From Pseudomonas sp. CFII64 (lineage in GTDB: Bacteria > Pseudomonadota > Gammaproteobacteria > Pseudomonadales > Pseudomonadaceae), in the NCBI RefSeq assembly GCF_000416235.1, contig NZ_ATLO01000051.1, positions 1-64,000 of the forward strand: DNA of 64,000 nt. Direction: 5' to 3'. Shown here piece by piece: positions 15,847-24,448 of this stretch. The position numbers were made by a program, and so were the translations under genes. Below the pieces are notes generated by a model that was given only the letters and a program-made list of their open reading frames with translations, did no database searches and was not told where the DNA came from. Every line of letters begins with the position of its first letter. Within the stretch, counting starts at the first letter, position 1.

Positions 15847-15919
15847 GGGCGGTTTTGTTGGCCTTAAGTTTCCGGTGACTAGCTCACCGGATCCTTGAAA
15901 ATACCTACAAAAACCGCCC
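15847..15919 (-). terminator. Composite hairpin downstream of tRNA-Asn
   Basis: Outer arms GGGCGGTTTTGT and ACAAAAACCGCCC enclose a perfect inner palindrome, TCCGGTGA-ctagc-TCACCGGA (15871-15891). On the minus strand the outer stem is followed by a T-run at 15842-15846. It lies 17 bp beyond the tRNA 3' end, so it can terminate tRNA-Asn transcription; its complexity could also reflect an old attachment-site region. Confidence 0.6.
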
Positions 15920-15935
15920 AATCTCTTGAAACATT

Positions 15936-16011
<76 letters not shown>

Positions 16012-16020
16012 ATGAGCGCT

Positions 16021-16048
16021 ATGTTACTGATTGGATTGGAGAAGTCAA
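16021..16048 (-). promoter_or_regulatory. Promoter of tRNA-Asn
   Basis: On the minus strand TTGACT (16043-16048) and TAACAT (16021-16026) are spaced 16 bp apart and end 10 bp before the tRNA. The -35 fits sigma-70 well and the -10 moderately. Confidence 0.55.
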
Positions 16049-16172
16049 GCAAGCCCGGAAAATATTTTCGGTTGCCGACAGGCTGTCTTCGCAGAGGGTT
16101 CATTCGCAGCCAGGGTTTGGCGTAAGGTGTCCGGGAACGTGTTTGTTGCCATTTCACGAGAGGTGCAAGGAA

Positions 16173-17798
16173 GTGACTGTTAACAGCCAACTTGAAACAT
16201 TATTCCCCGCGCTGGAAGACATCCCGCAGCAGTATCGTCCAGGCGACGCCATCGAACAGCGCGAATTCCTGGTCGGTGGGGCGTTGCATGTGTGGCCGGG
16301 GCCGTTGGCTCCGGTGCGCAGTCCGATTTGCCTGACGGTTGCGGAAGGTATCCGCTCGGTGATTCTCGGCAGTACGCCATTGATGGATGCCGCAACGGCG
16401 ATGACGGCGTTGGATGCGGCCGTTCAGGCTTACGACCGAGGGCAGGGTAGCTGGCCGACAATGCGGGTCGTGGATCGAATCCGCCATGTCGAAGCCTTCC
16501 TCAAGCGTATGCGGGAGCAGCGTGAAGCCGTGGTCAAGTTGTTGATGTGGGAGATTGGCAAGAATCTCAAGGACTCGGAAAAGGAATTTGATCGAACCTG
16601 CGACTACATCACCGACACTATCAATGCACTGAAAGAGCTGGACCGGCGTTCGAGCCGTTTTGAGCTTGAGCAGGATACGCTGGGTCAGATACGGCGCGTG
16701 CCGTTGGGCGTGACACTGTGCATGGGGCCTTACAACTATCCGCTGAACGAGACGTTCACCACGCTGATCCCGGCATTGATCATGGGTAATACCGTGGTTT
16801 TTAAACCGGCGAAATTTGGGGTGTTGCTGATTCGTCCGCTGCTTGAAGCGTTCCGCGACAGTTTTCCAGCAGGTGTCATTAACGTGATCTACGGCAGTGG
16901 TCGCGAAACTGTCAGCGCCCTGATGGCCAGTGGCAAGATCGATGTGTTTGCTTTTATCGGCACCAACAAGGCTGCCAGCGATTTGAAAAAACTGCACCCC
17001 AAGCCGCATCGTCTGCGTGCTGCGCTGGGCCTGGACGCCAAGAACCCAGGCATCGTTTTGCCAGATGTTGACCTGGATAATGCGGTCAGCGAGTGTGTTA
17101 CCGGCTCTTTGTCGTTCAACGGGCAGCGCTGCACCGCATTGAAAATTCTGTTTGTTCACGAAAACGTCGTCGATAGTTTTCTGCAGAAATTCACCGACAA
17201 ACTCGCCCAGCTGAAACCTGGGATGCCTTGGGAATCGGGCGTATCGCTGACGCCGTTGCCTGAGCCAGGGAAAACCGAATACCTCAAGGGTTTGGTGGAT
17301 GATGCGCTGGAAAAAGGCGCACAAGTTATAAATCCCGGTGGTGGTGAAATCCGCGAAACGTTTTTTTATCCCGCGCTTTTGTATCCGGTAAATGCTCAGA
17401 TGCGGGTTTATCACGAAGAGCAATTCGGGCCAGTGGTGCCCGTCGTGGTGTACAGCGATCTGGAAAAGGTCATCGACTACGTCCTGGATTCCGATTTCGG
17501 TCAGCAGCTGAGTATCTTCGGCACAGACTCGGCCCAGGTCGGTCGTCTGGTCGATGCATTTGCCAATCAGGTCGGCCGTATCAACATCAATGCGCAGTGT
17601 CAGCGTGGCCCTGATCAGTTTCCTTTCAACGGCCGAAAAAACTCAGCGGAAGGCACATTGTCTGTGCATGATGCCCTGCGGGTGTTCTCGATTCGAACCC
17701 TTGTGGCAACCAAATTCCAGGATGCGAACAAGGCGCTGATCAGCGACATCATAAAAAACCGCGAATCGAGTTTTTTAACCACCGATTACATTTTCTAA
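16173..17798 (+). CDS. gapN: NADP-dependent glyceraldehyde-3-phosphate dehydrogenase (non-phosphorylating, ALDH family)
   Basis: This is an aldehyde dehydrogenase superfamily enzyme of about 541 residues: PYNYPLNETFTTLIPALIMGN (cofactor and Asn region), FKPAKFGVLL, the nucleophile Cys in FNGQRCTALKI, and EEQFGPVVPVV. This subfamily oxidises glyceraldehyde-3-phosphate to 3-phosphoglycerate with NADP+. The usual ELGGK general-base motif is replaced by LGLDAKNPGIVLPD. The GTG at 16173 lies about 9 bp behind GAGAGG and is preferred over a TTG at 16143. It is transcribed away from tRNA-Asn. Confidence 0.88.
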   Translation: MTVNSQLETLFPALEDIPQQYRPGDAIEQREFLVGGALHVWPGPLAPVRSPICLTVAEGIRSVILGSTPLMDAATAMTALDAAVQAYDRGQGSWPTMRVVDRIRHVEAFLKRMREQREAVVKLLMWEIGKNLKDSEKEFDRTCDYITDTINALKELDRRSSRFELEQDTLGQIRRVPLGVTLCMGPYNYPLNETFTTLIPALIMGNTVVFKPAKFGVLLIRPLLEAFRDSFPAGVINVIYGSGRETVSALMASGKIDVFAFIGTNKAASDLKKLHPKPHRLRAALGLDAKNPGIVLPDVDLDNAVSECVTGSLSFNGQRCTALKILFVHENVVDSFLQKFTDKLAQLKPGMPWESGVSLTPLPEPGKTEYLKGLVDDALEKGAQVINPGGGEIRETFFYPALLYPVNAQMRVYHEEQFGPVVPVVVYSDLEKVIDYVLDSDFGQQLSIFGTDSAQVGRLVDAFANQVGRININAQCQRGPDQFPFNGRKNSAEGTLSVHDALRVFSIRTLVATKFQDANKALISDIIKNRESSFLTTDYIF

Positions 17799-17803
17799 AA
17801 AAG

Positions 17804-17856
17804 TGGTTCAGGGGTATCGGCGTCGCGATTTGGCGCCGATATCGATTGCTGAACCA
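17804..17856 (+). terminator. Nested hairpin after gapN
   Basis: Outer arms TGGTTCAG and CTGAACCA enclose inner arms TATCGGCG and CGCCGATA. The structure starts six bases after the gapN stop. It lacks a strong T-run, so it may terminate weakly or stabilise the message ahead of bphO. Confidence 0.5.
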
Positions 17857-17886
17857 TTACTTACACCTTGCCGGACTTGAAAAACC

Positions 17887-18516
17887 TTGGTTGAAGTAAA
17901 CAGTCAAACAGCGTTGAATCCAGGAAAGCTGCATGTCTCTCTGGTTCATCAAGAACTGCGCGACGCCACCGCCGCGCCCCATAAATCCCTGGAGAAAAGA
18001 CTGCCGTTTGAGTCTGCCGACCTCGACAGAGGTGCTTACCTGCGCCTGCTTGAAGCCTATTACGGCTTTTACTTTGCCCTTGAACAACAACTTGACCGGG
18101 TTTGCGATCTCGATAGGTCAAGTCTCATTGGCCGACATAAAGCAGCGGCGCTGGAAAAGGATCTTGAAGTGTTGGGGCTCACTCAAGAGCAAATTTCAGC
18201 ACTTGAGATGTGCCATGAACTGCCGCCGTTGACCAATGCGCTGCAAGCGCTGGGTGTCATGTATGTGATGGAAGGCGCAACCCTCGGCGGTCAGGTATTG
18301 AGTCGGATCGTAAAAGCCAGGCTCGCGATTGACAGCGACAGTGGTGGCGCATTTCTGAATGTTTATGGGAGTGCGGCAGGGCAGATGTGGCGGAGTTTTC
18401 TTGCGCTGCTTTCGGGCGTCGATGACCCCAGTCAGCGCGACCAGGTTGTCCAGTCCGCGCTCCTTACTTTTACAAGTTTTGAACGTTGGTTGGAGCGCTC
18501 GCAGGTTCTGCGGTAA
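17887..18516 (+). CDS. bphO: Biliverdin-producing heme oxygenase
   Basis: The 209-residue protein is a bacterial heme oxygenase of the BphO type. It carries ATAAPHKSLEKRLPF with the proximal His ligand near residue 32, YYGFYFALEQQL, and the distal-helix region YVMEGATLGGQVLSRIV, then MWRSFLALL. Heme oxygenase opens heme to biliverdin, CO and iron. In Pseudomonas bphO normally precedes bphP (bacteriophytochrome), but here a DMT transporter follows, so the chromophore's user must lie elsewhere or be absent. The start is probably TTG at 17887; no ATG is well placed. Confidence 0.9.
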   Translation: MVEVNSQTALNPGKLHVSLVHQELRDATAAPHKSLEKRLPFESADLDRGAYLRLLEAYYGFYFALEQQLDRVCDLDRSSLIGRHKAAALEKDLEVLGLTQEQISALEMCHELPPLTNALQALGVMYVMEGATLGGQVLSRIVKARLAIDSDSGGAFLNVYGSAAGQMWRSFLALLSGVDDPSQRDQVVQSALLTFTSFERWLERSQVLR

Positions 18517-18727
18517 GTATCGATGCGGCGCAAATCCAGGTCTGGCTGTGGACCTGAGCGTCGTCGCGGGACCGCTCGGTCATAAATATTCCTGAATTCT
18601 GCGGCTTTGTTTGGATTACGGCAGACGCTTCTATATTCTTGCGCTATCCATCACTCAGGGACGGCGGGCACATTGCCGTATTGGCATCCAGTCAAGTGCC
18701 TGTTTTCTGCCTCGCCAAGGAAACTCG

Positions 18728-19612
18728 ATGAGCACTGCCAGCACGCCTTTATCCGGCGTCAATCAGCCACTCAAGGGTATCGCCCTTATTGTTCTGGCGA
18801 CTCTTCTTTTCTCTACGCACGATACGCTTTCCAAATACCTGTCGGGTTTCTATCCCATTGTCATGGTGGTCTGGGTGCGCTACGTCGTGCACACCTTGTT
18901 GATGGCCTGCATTTTCATGCCTTCGGCGGGCTTGCGGGTTTTGCGAACCAAGCGGCTTAAATGGCAGGTGATGCGCGCGTTGTGTCTGTTGGGTACCAGT
19001 CTGTTTTTTACCACTGGCCTGATGTACATCCCGTTGGCCGAAGCGACCGCAGTTAACTTTCTGGCTCCCTTGCTTATTACTGCGCTGTCGGTGCCATTGC
19101 TGCGCGAACATGTGACGCGCAAGCAGTGGGCGGCCGTATTGGTCGGTTTTGTCGGCGTGCTGATCATTGTCCATCCGGGTGGCGAATTGTTTACGCCGGC
19201 CAGTCTTCTGCCGCTGTGTTCAGCGTTGTGTTTCGCTTTCTATCAATTGCTGACACGCATGGTCAGCGCCCATGACAGCCCAACGACCAGCAACTTCTTC
19301 GCCGGCCTGTTCAACACCCTTGTGATGTCCGCATTGGTGCCTGTTTTCTGGAAAACGCCAGAGCTCAAGCATCTGCCGTTGATGCTGGCGCTGGGAACCT
19401 GCGGCATGGTCGCGCACTTGCTGTTGACCCAGGCTTACCGCTTCGCAGCCCCTGCGATGCTGGCTCCGTTCAGCTATTGCCAGATCGTGTTCGCAGGTCT
19501 GCTGGGATATCTGGTCTTCGACCACGCCCCGTCGCTGACCGCACAGTTCGGCATCACGGTCATTTGCCTTAGCGGCCTGGCAGCCGCCTGGCAGCAACGC
19601 AGAAAAGGCTGA
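18728..19612 (+). CDS. DMT-family transporter (EamA domains)
   Basis: The 294-residue membrane protein has ten predicted helices in two EamA repeats: GIALIVLATLLFSTHDTLSKYL (helix 1) and the family signature EATAVNFLAPLLITALSVPLLRE at the end of repeat 1; repeat 2 ends APFSYCQIVFAGLLGYLVF. It probably exports a small metabolite or amino-acid derivative. An AAGGAAA ribosome-binding site precedes the ATG at 18728. There is no coupling to bphO; 211 bp separate them. Confidence 0.92.
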   Translation: MSTASTPLSGVNQPLKGIALIVLATLLFSTHDTLSKYLSGFYPIVMVVWVRYVVHTLLMACIFMPSAGLRVLRTKRLKWQVMRALCLLGTSLFFTTGLMYIPLAEATAVNFLAPLLITALSVPLLREHVTRKQWAAVLVGFVGVLIIVHPGGELFTPASLLPLCSALCFAFYQLLTRMVSAHDSPTTSNFFAGLFNTLVMSALVPVFWKTPELKHLPLMLALGTCGMVAHLLLTQAYRFAAPAMLAPFSYCQIVFAGLLGYLVFDHAPSLTAQFGITVICLSGLAAAWQQRRKG

Positions 19613-19765
19613 TTCGCTCAGCTTTGGCATCGGGGCGCAATTGCTGGCCCCCGATGTCACCGGACAGGTCTACCATGTGCTCACCTTTTTGCCGCGTCGG
19701 TCACTTGGCTGGTTTTTGTTACCTGGCGCGGTCCTCTGCCTTTTTTGCACGCCAGGAATTACTAC

Positions 19766-19999
19766 ATGAGCATTGACCAGATATCCCTCCCAAAAGGCGC
19801 GGGCCCGCACGCTGAAAAACTGTTTGAAGCGATCACTCAGGCAGGCACGGTCAGCGAGCTGAATCGTGCGGGCGGCAAGGCCGAGGGCTTCGTGCTCGGG
19901 CTGGAAACGGCCAAGGCGATCAAAAGTCAGATTGCAGAGCGGCTTTATGTCGTTTACGACGACGCTGCAACCCAGCGTGAAACCGAGCTGACGGCCTGA
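19766..19999 (+). CDS. Small conserved hypothetical protein, 77 aa
   Basis: This short, soluble protein (MSIDQISLPKGAGPHAEKLF at the start) has a helical middle and the segment GFVLGLETAKAIKSQIAERL near residues 40-59. AGGA lies 9 bp before the ATG at 19766. I recall similar unnamed Pseudomonas proteins. No domain or partner is recognised. Confidence 0.65.
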   Translation: MSIDQISLPKGAGPHAEKLFEAITQAGTVSELNRAGGKAEGFVLGLETAKAIKSQIAERLYVVYDDAATQRETELTA

Positions 20000-20111
20000 A
20001 AATTCGGCGCTATCCGAGGGGGCTTACCGGCTTGGCAGATATTCAGGCTTGACCAATACGAGCAGGTACCCCTAAATTCGTTCATCACTTGAATGCGATT
20101 GGAGAATCTCT

Positions 20112-21542
20112 ATGTATCCTGATGTTCAGCTTTTCATCGACGGCCAGTGGCGCGCCAGCCGCGACGGTCGAACCTTGCCAGTCATGGATCCTGCCACCGG
20201 CGAAACCCTAGGGACTGTGGCCCATGCCGACATCGTCGATCTCGATGAAGCACTGGCGGCCGCCGAACGCGGTTTTGCGGTATGGCGGCGCACCTCGGCC
20301 TTTGATCGCTACAAAATCATGCAAAAAGCTGCGCACCTGCTGCGTGAGCGCGTCGAGACCATCGCTCGAATCCTGACTCAGGAACAAGGCAAGCCCTTGG
20401 CCGAAGCTCGCACCGAAACGCTGGCGGCAGCCGACGTTGTTGAATGGCTCGCGGAAGAAGGTCGCCGCAGTTACGGACGCATCGTTCCGTCGCGTGGCGC
20501 AGGCATCGAACAAAAAGTCATCAAGGAACCCGTAGGTCCTGTGGCTGCCTTCACGCCGTGGAACTTCCCGATCAATCAGATTGTGCGCAAGCTGTCGTCG
20601 GCGCTGGCGGCTGGCTGCTCGATTATCATCAAGGCCCCGGAAGAAACCCCTGCATCGCCTGCCGAATTGATTCGTGCGTTCGCCGATGCCGGTGTTCCGG
20701 CAGGTGTGATTGGTCTGGTTTATGGCGATCCGGCGCAGATTTCCAGCTATTTGATTCCGCATCCGGCGATTCGCAAAGTCACCTTCACCGGCTCGACGCC
20801 GGTGGGTAAACAGCTGGCGGCCTTGGCGGGTCAGCACATGAAACGCGCCACGATGGAGTTGGGCGGGCATGCACCTGCCCTGGTATTCGACGACGCCGAT
20901 ATCGATCTGGCGGCGCGGGTGCTGACCCTGTCCAAGTTCCGCAATGCCGGTCAGGTCTGTGTTTCCCCAACACGTATTCTGGTGCAGCGCGGCGTGTTCG
21001 ACGCCTTCACCGAGAAGTTCGTTGGCCTGACCCGGGAAATCAAGGTCGGCAACGGACTCGATGCGACCACGACCATGGGACCGGTTGCCAATGAACGACG
21101 CATCCCGGCCTTGTCTGCATTAGTGGACGATGCACGCAATGCTGGCGCGACCGTACACGCCGGCGGGAAGGCCATCGCAGGTCCGGGTTATTTCTTCGAA
21201 CCGACGGTACTCAGCGGCCTGACTCGCCAGATGCGCATCATGAATGAAGAACCTTTTGGCCCTGTCGCGCTGCTGGTGCCTTTTGACACCCTGGAAGAAG
21301 CCTTGGAAGAGTCCAATCGGGTGCCTTTCGGACTCGCGTCATACGCGTTCACCACGTCGATGAAAACGGCCAATGCGCTGAGTACTTATATCGAGGCGGG
21401 CATGCTGTCGATCAACCATTTGGGGATCGGCCTGCCGGAGATTCCATTTGGCGGGATCAAGGACTCCGGTTACGGCTCCGAAGGCGGCACTGAGGCCATC
21501 GAGGCATACCTCAATGTCAAGCTGGTGACTCAGTACAACTGA
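20112..21542 (+). CDS. NAD(P)-dependent succinate-semialdehyde-type dehydrogenase
   Basis: The 476-residue aldehyde dehydrogenase is of the GabD/SSADH type: PVGPVAAFTPWNFPINQIVRK, KAPEETPASPAEL, FTGSTPVGKQL, the general base Glu in MELGGHAPALVF, and the nucleophile Cys in NAGQVCVSPTRI. The C-terminal IPFGGIKDSGYGSEGG substrate segment is intact. It oxidises semialdehydes to acids. It is monocistronic here, without gabT or a regulator beside it, so the physiological aldehyde is uncertain. Confidence 0.9.
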   Translation: MYPDVQLFIDGQWRASRDGRTLPVMDPATGETLGTVAHADIVDLDEALAAAERGFAVWRRTSAFDRYKIMQKAAHLLRERVETIARILTQEQGKPLAEARTETLAAADVVEWLAEEGRRSYGRIVPSRGAGIEQKVIKEPVGPVAAFTPWNFPINQIVRKLSSALAAGCSIIIKAPEETPASPAELIRAFADAGVPAGVIGLVYGDPAQISSYLIPHPAIRKVTFTGSTPVGKQLAALAGQHMKRATMELGGHAPALVFDDADIDLAARVLTLSKFRNAGQVCVSPTRILVQRGVFDAFTEKFVGLTREIKVGNGLDATTTMGPVANERRIPALSALVDDARNAGATVHAGGKAIAGPGYFFEPTVLSGLTRQMRIMNEEPFGPVALLVPFDTLEEALEESNRVPFGLASYAFTTSMKTANALSTYIEAGMLSINHLGIGLPEIPFGGIKDSGYGSEGGTEAIEAYLNVKLVTQYN

Positions 21543-21611
21543 TACCGCCCGCATCGAGTGTGGCTCGGCCGCGAAACCTTCAAAGGTCTCGCGGCCGAGT
21601 TGTTTCTGCTG

Positions 21612-22070
21612 CTAGCTAAGCAGGTTGCCCCGCGCCATGCCGGTCGCGGCGATCACCATGATGACCATCAACGCCGCTTCTGCATGGCTGATCCTCGCAA
21701 ATCGGCGGGCGCGGCGCGTATCGATGTGTTCCTGGTTTTTGAAGGCTATGCGCCACTTGATGAGCGCGAACATCGGGATGACTTCCAGGGCCACAATCGC
21801 AATGAATGCCAGCATCTTCAGGTGAAACAGCGGCTGGTGCAGGTAGTAATACGAGCCTTTTTCGAAACCGCCAAACGCGCGAAGGGCACCCGTGATCAGC
21901 AGTATGGCGGCGGATATTCCCCAAATGTTGTCGACCACGAATACGTCTCGGAATGACCTTGGGTCATCGTCACGCAGTCGACGCAACGCGCGTCCTCGGG
22001 CCAGCACGGCGGCCAGGGCAAAACCGAACGCCAGTAGGTGCAACGCGGCCAGCAGCCATTTGACGAGCAT
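21612..22070 (-). CDS. DUF2214 family membrane protein
   Basis: The 152-residue protein has four hydrophobic helices: MLVKWLLAALHLLAFGFALA, DNIWGISAAILLITGALR, FHLKMLAFIAIVALEVIP and AALMVIMVIAATGMARG. This matches the DUF2214 family, including the conserved HLL near the start and the FHLKML segment. It is located in the inner membrane and its function is unknown. Confidence 0.88.
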   Translation of the reverse strand: MLVKWLLAALHLLAFGFALAAVLARGRALRRLRDDDPRSFRDVFVVDNIWGISAAILLITGALRAFGGFEKGSYYYLHQPLFHLKMLAFIAIVALEVIPMFALIKWRIAFKNQEHIDTRRARRFARISHAEAALMVIMVIAATGMARGNLLS

Positions 22071-22222
22071 GTTTGTACTCCCGAAAGCCGCTCGAATTAA
22101 TGCAAGCGTTGACAGAGGTTTAGCTCATGAGGGGATTGTTTGCTTGAAGAGTGTTGCGCCAGCGGATGAAATTTTTGTTAAGCGGGGGAAGTTGCAGGTG
22201 AAGTTTGGGCGTGGCAATAGCG

Positions 22223-22259
22223 GATTGACTGCAAAGTGTGCGGTGCTTTGCAGTCAATC
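22223..22259 (-). terminator. Perfect 14-bp inverted repeat downstream of pbpG
   Basis: Arms GATTGACTGCAAAG and CTTTGCAGTCAATC flank a 9-base loop, about 28 bp beyond the pbpG stop codon. The stem is perfect but AT-rich and not followed by a T-run, so it is a possible terminator or a protein-binding palindrome. Confidence 0.5.
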
Positions 22260-22287
22260 GCCAGATACAGGAATAAGGCCGGGGCAG

Positions 22288-23223
22288 TTACTCTTTGGCC
22301 TGCAATCCATTCTGTTTCATGATCAGGTTTTTTTCCTTTTTATACTGCAAGGCAACTTCAGGCGCCGGACCGCTTTTGCCGGTCTCCATCCACAGGCGCA
22401 AACGGCTGGCATCGGCGAAGTGGGTGTATTTGCCGAACGCATCGAGAATCACCACTGACACCGGGCGACTGGCCATGCTGGTCAGCAACACCAGGCAATG
22501 CCCCGCCTGATTGGTGAAGCCGGTTTTGGTCAGCTTGATGTCCCAGTTGGATTTACGGACCAGGTGGTCGGTATTGCTGAAGCCCAGGCTGTACGTGGGT
22601 TTGCGGAATGTCACGGTCTTCTCTGGTGTCGTGCTCAGCTCGCTCAACATCGGGTATTTGCGAGCGGCCAGGACCAGTTTGGTCAGGTCGCGCGCGGTCG
22701 ATACGTTGTAGATCGAGAGGCCGGTTGGCTCGACATACACGGTGTGCTTCATGCCAAGGGCCTTGGCTTTGGCGTTCATGGCCTGGATAAACGCAGCGTA
22801 GCCGCCGGGATAGCTATGGGCCAGGCTCGCTGCAGCGCGGTTTTCCGACGACATCAAGGCGATCAGCAGCATCTCTTTGCGCGGTAATTCGCTGCCGATC
22901 TTGACCCTGGAAAATACGCCTTTCATTTCTGGCGTTTGCGAGATGTTGATCGGGATGACTTCGTCCATCGGCAGTTTTGCGTCAAGCACGATCATTGCCG
23001 TCATGAGCTTGGTGACCGAAGCGATAGGCACAATCACGTCAGGGTTGCTGGAGTACAAGACCTTGTCCGTTTGCAGGTCGACGACCATGGCGCTGCCAGA
23101 GGCAAGATGAAGTTGTGACGGGTCGCGTGAAATGGCGGCGGGCTCGTTCGCCTGGGCACTGGTGCAAAGTACCGGGCCTGTAAGAACAAATAATAGGCCG
23201 AGAAGAGAAAGATGAGTTTTCAA
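22288..23223 (-). CDS. pbpG: D-alanyl-D-alanine endopeptidase (PBP7-type)
   Basis: This is a 311-residue low-molecular-mass penicillin-binding protein. A signal peptide (MKTHLSLLGLLFVLTGPVLC and cleavage near AQA) is followed by the SxxK motif in PIASVTKLMTAM, the SxN motif in ALMSSENRAAASLAHSYPGG and KTG in KLTKTGFTNQAGHC. It cleaves D-Ala-mDAP cross-links in the periplasm during peptidoglycan remodelling. All three active-site motifs are intact and length is normal. It is monocistronic. Confidence 0.93.
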   Translation of the reverse strand: MKTHLSLLGLLFVLTGPVLCTSAQANEPAAISRDPSQLHLASGSAMVVDLQTDKVLYSSNPDVIVPIASVTKLMTAMIVLDAKLPMDEVIPINISQTPEMKGVFSRVKIGSELPRKEMLLIALMSSENRAAASLAHSYPGGYAAFIQAMNAKAKALGMKHTVYVEPTGLSIYNVSTARDLTKLVLAARKYPMLSELSTTPEKTVTFRKPTYSLGFSNTDHLVRKSNWDIKLTKTGFTNQAGHCLVLLTSMASRPVSVVILDAFGKYTHFADASRLRLWMETGKSGPAPEVALQYKKEKNLIMKQNGLQAKE

Positions 23224-23486
23224 GCGAGATGCTCACTAAGAGTGGAAAGTACGATATCGCACGGAGTTATAAGAATAATCCCGCATTTTAGGAGCACAGT
23301 TGGTGACTGTCGATGGGTGTTGTAAGGCCTTTCGCTAATAAAACTGCAGCGACAGGCAAGGTTCAGCTTCTGCCGACTAAACCCTTCGAACAGGCGCGGT
23401 GGTGAATAGTCGTGGTGCGCCAGGCGCGCAACGATTAGCATCCCATGCCATCGATGGTTGCCTACGCAGATCAAAGGAGTCGCGCA

Positions 23487-24047
23487 ATGCCCAAAGGGTT
23501 TATCAGTAAGGATTACGCAGTATTGGTGATCGTCGCCGGTGCCGTCGCCGTAGTCCTGTCGGGCTTGGGTTTTTTTTCCAGGCCGGCCGATTGGGCAGGT
23601 TGGGTGCAGGCCACGGGATTGATTGTCGGGATGATGGTTGCGGTGGCGATTCCGGCCATTCAGAAGAAGCAGGATGCTGCAATCCAGCGTCAGCAATTGC
23701 GCACGCGTGAAACCGGTTATGCGCGCCGCATTCAATACCTGTGCGGTGAGCTCAGCGAGTTGTTGGCCAAGATCAGCGTCAGTTTGAATCACTTGCGCGC
23801 GTCGGATCGGCACCGCTTGCAAAACACGCTGCAGGATTACCTGCATCGCCTGTTTGAATCGCACAAGCAGGACTTGAACGATGATCGCGTGGTCATTGCA
23901 TATGAATTGCGGCAAGTCGCCAATGACTTGATTGATGAACTTGAAAGCGGCCGCGCTGACCGCGTGGTGTTCATGGCCCTTGAAAAAAGGCTGCAGAAAC
24001 TGGCGCATCGTTGTCAGGTCAACGCAGCGATGGCCGAGCGTACCTGA
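23487..24047 (+). CDS. Membrane-anchored hypothetical protein, 186 aa
   Basis: Two N-terminal helices (YAVLVIVAGAVAVVLSGLGFF and WVQATGLIVGMMVAVAIPA) precede a cytoplasmic helical domain of about 130 residues rich in Arg, Gln and Leu (IQYLCGELSELLAKISVSLN, then LQDYLHRLFESHKQDLNDD). AAAGGAG, 8 bp before the ATG at 23487, fixes the start; upstream in-frame codons lack a ribosome-binding site. I do not recognise a named family. Confidence 0.7.
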   Translation: MPKGFISKDYAVLVIVAGAVAVVLSGLGFFSRPADWAGWVQATGLIVGMMVAVAIPAIQKKQDAAIQRQQLRTRETGYARRIQYLCGELSELLAKISVSLNHLRASDRHRLQNTLQDYLHRLFESHKQDLNDDRVVIAYELRQVANDLIDELESGRADRVVFMALEKRLQKLAHRCQVNAAMAERT

Positions 24048-24060
24048 TTTCGATCAAGCA

Positions 24061-24093
24061 AAAAAAAGCCCGCATCAGGGGAGGGATGCGGGC
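24061..24093 (-). terminator. Rho-independent terminator
   Basis: On the minus strand GCCCGCATC and GATGCGGGC form a stem followed by a long T-run (24059-24067). It terminates the small minus-strand gene at 24151-24333 and may also slow transcription from the convergent plus-strand gene. Confidence 0.8.
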
Positions 24094-24150
24094 AAGGGGT
24101 TGTGCGGAGCAACGCACGATTTGAGCTAAAACGAAATTCGTTGAAAAGGC

Positions 24151-24333
24151 TTAGCCGTTCAGCTGGGCGCCGTCGAGTTTCGCGGACAGCGCCTGTGCCG
24201 CAGGCAAGGATACGAAAGGTCCGCTGACGGGTTCACCGTTCTGCATCAGATACCAGCAGGCCAACAGGCCGCGCTCTCTGAGGTTCGCCGGAACAGCGCT
24301 TCCAACTACCGACATGATTTGAACCTTGGTCAT
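24151..24333 (-). CDS. Small conserved hypothetical protein, 60 aa
   Basis: The product begins MTKVQIMSVVGSAVPANLRE and has a WYLMQNGEPVSGPFVSLPAA segment. A GGAGGC ribosome-binding site just before the ATG at 24333 and an intrinsic terminator downstream support a real gene. I know it only as an unnamed small Pseudomonas protein. Confidence 0.7.
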   Translation of the reverse strand: MTKVQIMSVVGSAVPANLRERGLLACWYLMQNGEPVSGPFVSLPAAQALSAKLDGAQLNG

Positions 24334-24448
24334 AACTGCCTCCATCAATCTATGGCGCTACTTTAAGGCGCCAAGGCGGGATGCAGAAATCACCGCTCTC
24401 GATAGTCGACATTGATGACAAGAGCAATGTCCGGCCGATTGCGAGCGA

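Noticed and set aside
1..15935. Left attachment repeat for the tRNA-Asn element
   Set aside because: I looked by eye for a second copy of the tRNA-Asn 3' end and found none; a computed search could still reveal a short one.
16200..17423. 407-codon open frame on the minus strand
   Set aside because: It is fully antisense to gapN, with His/Arg/Gln-rich sequence typical of a shadow frame.
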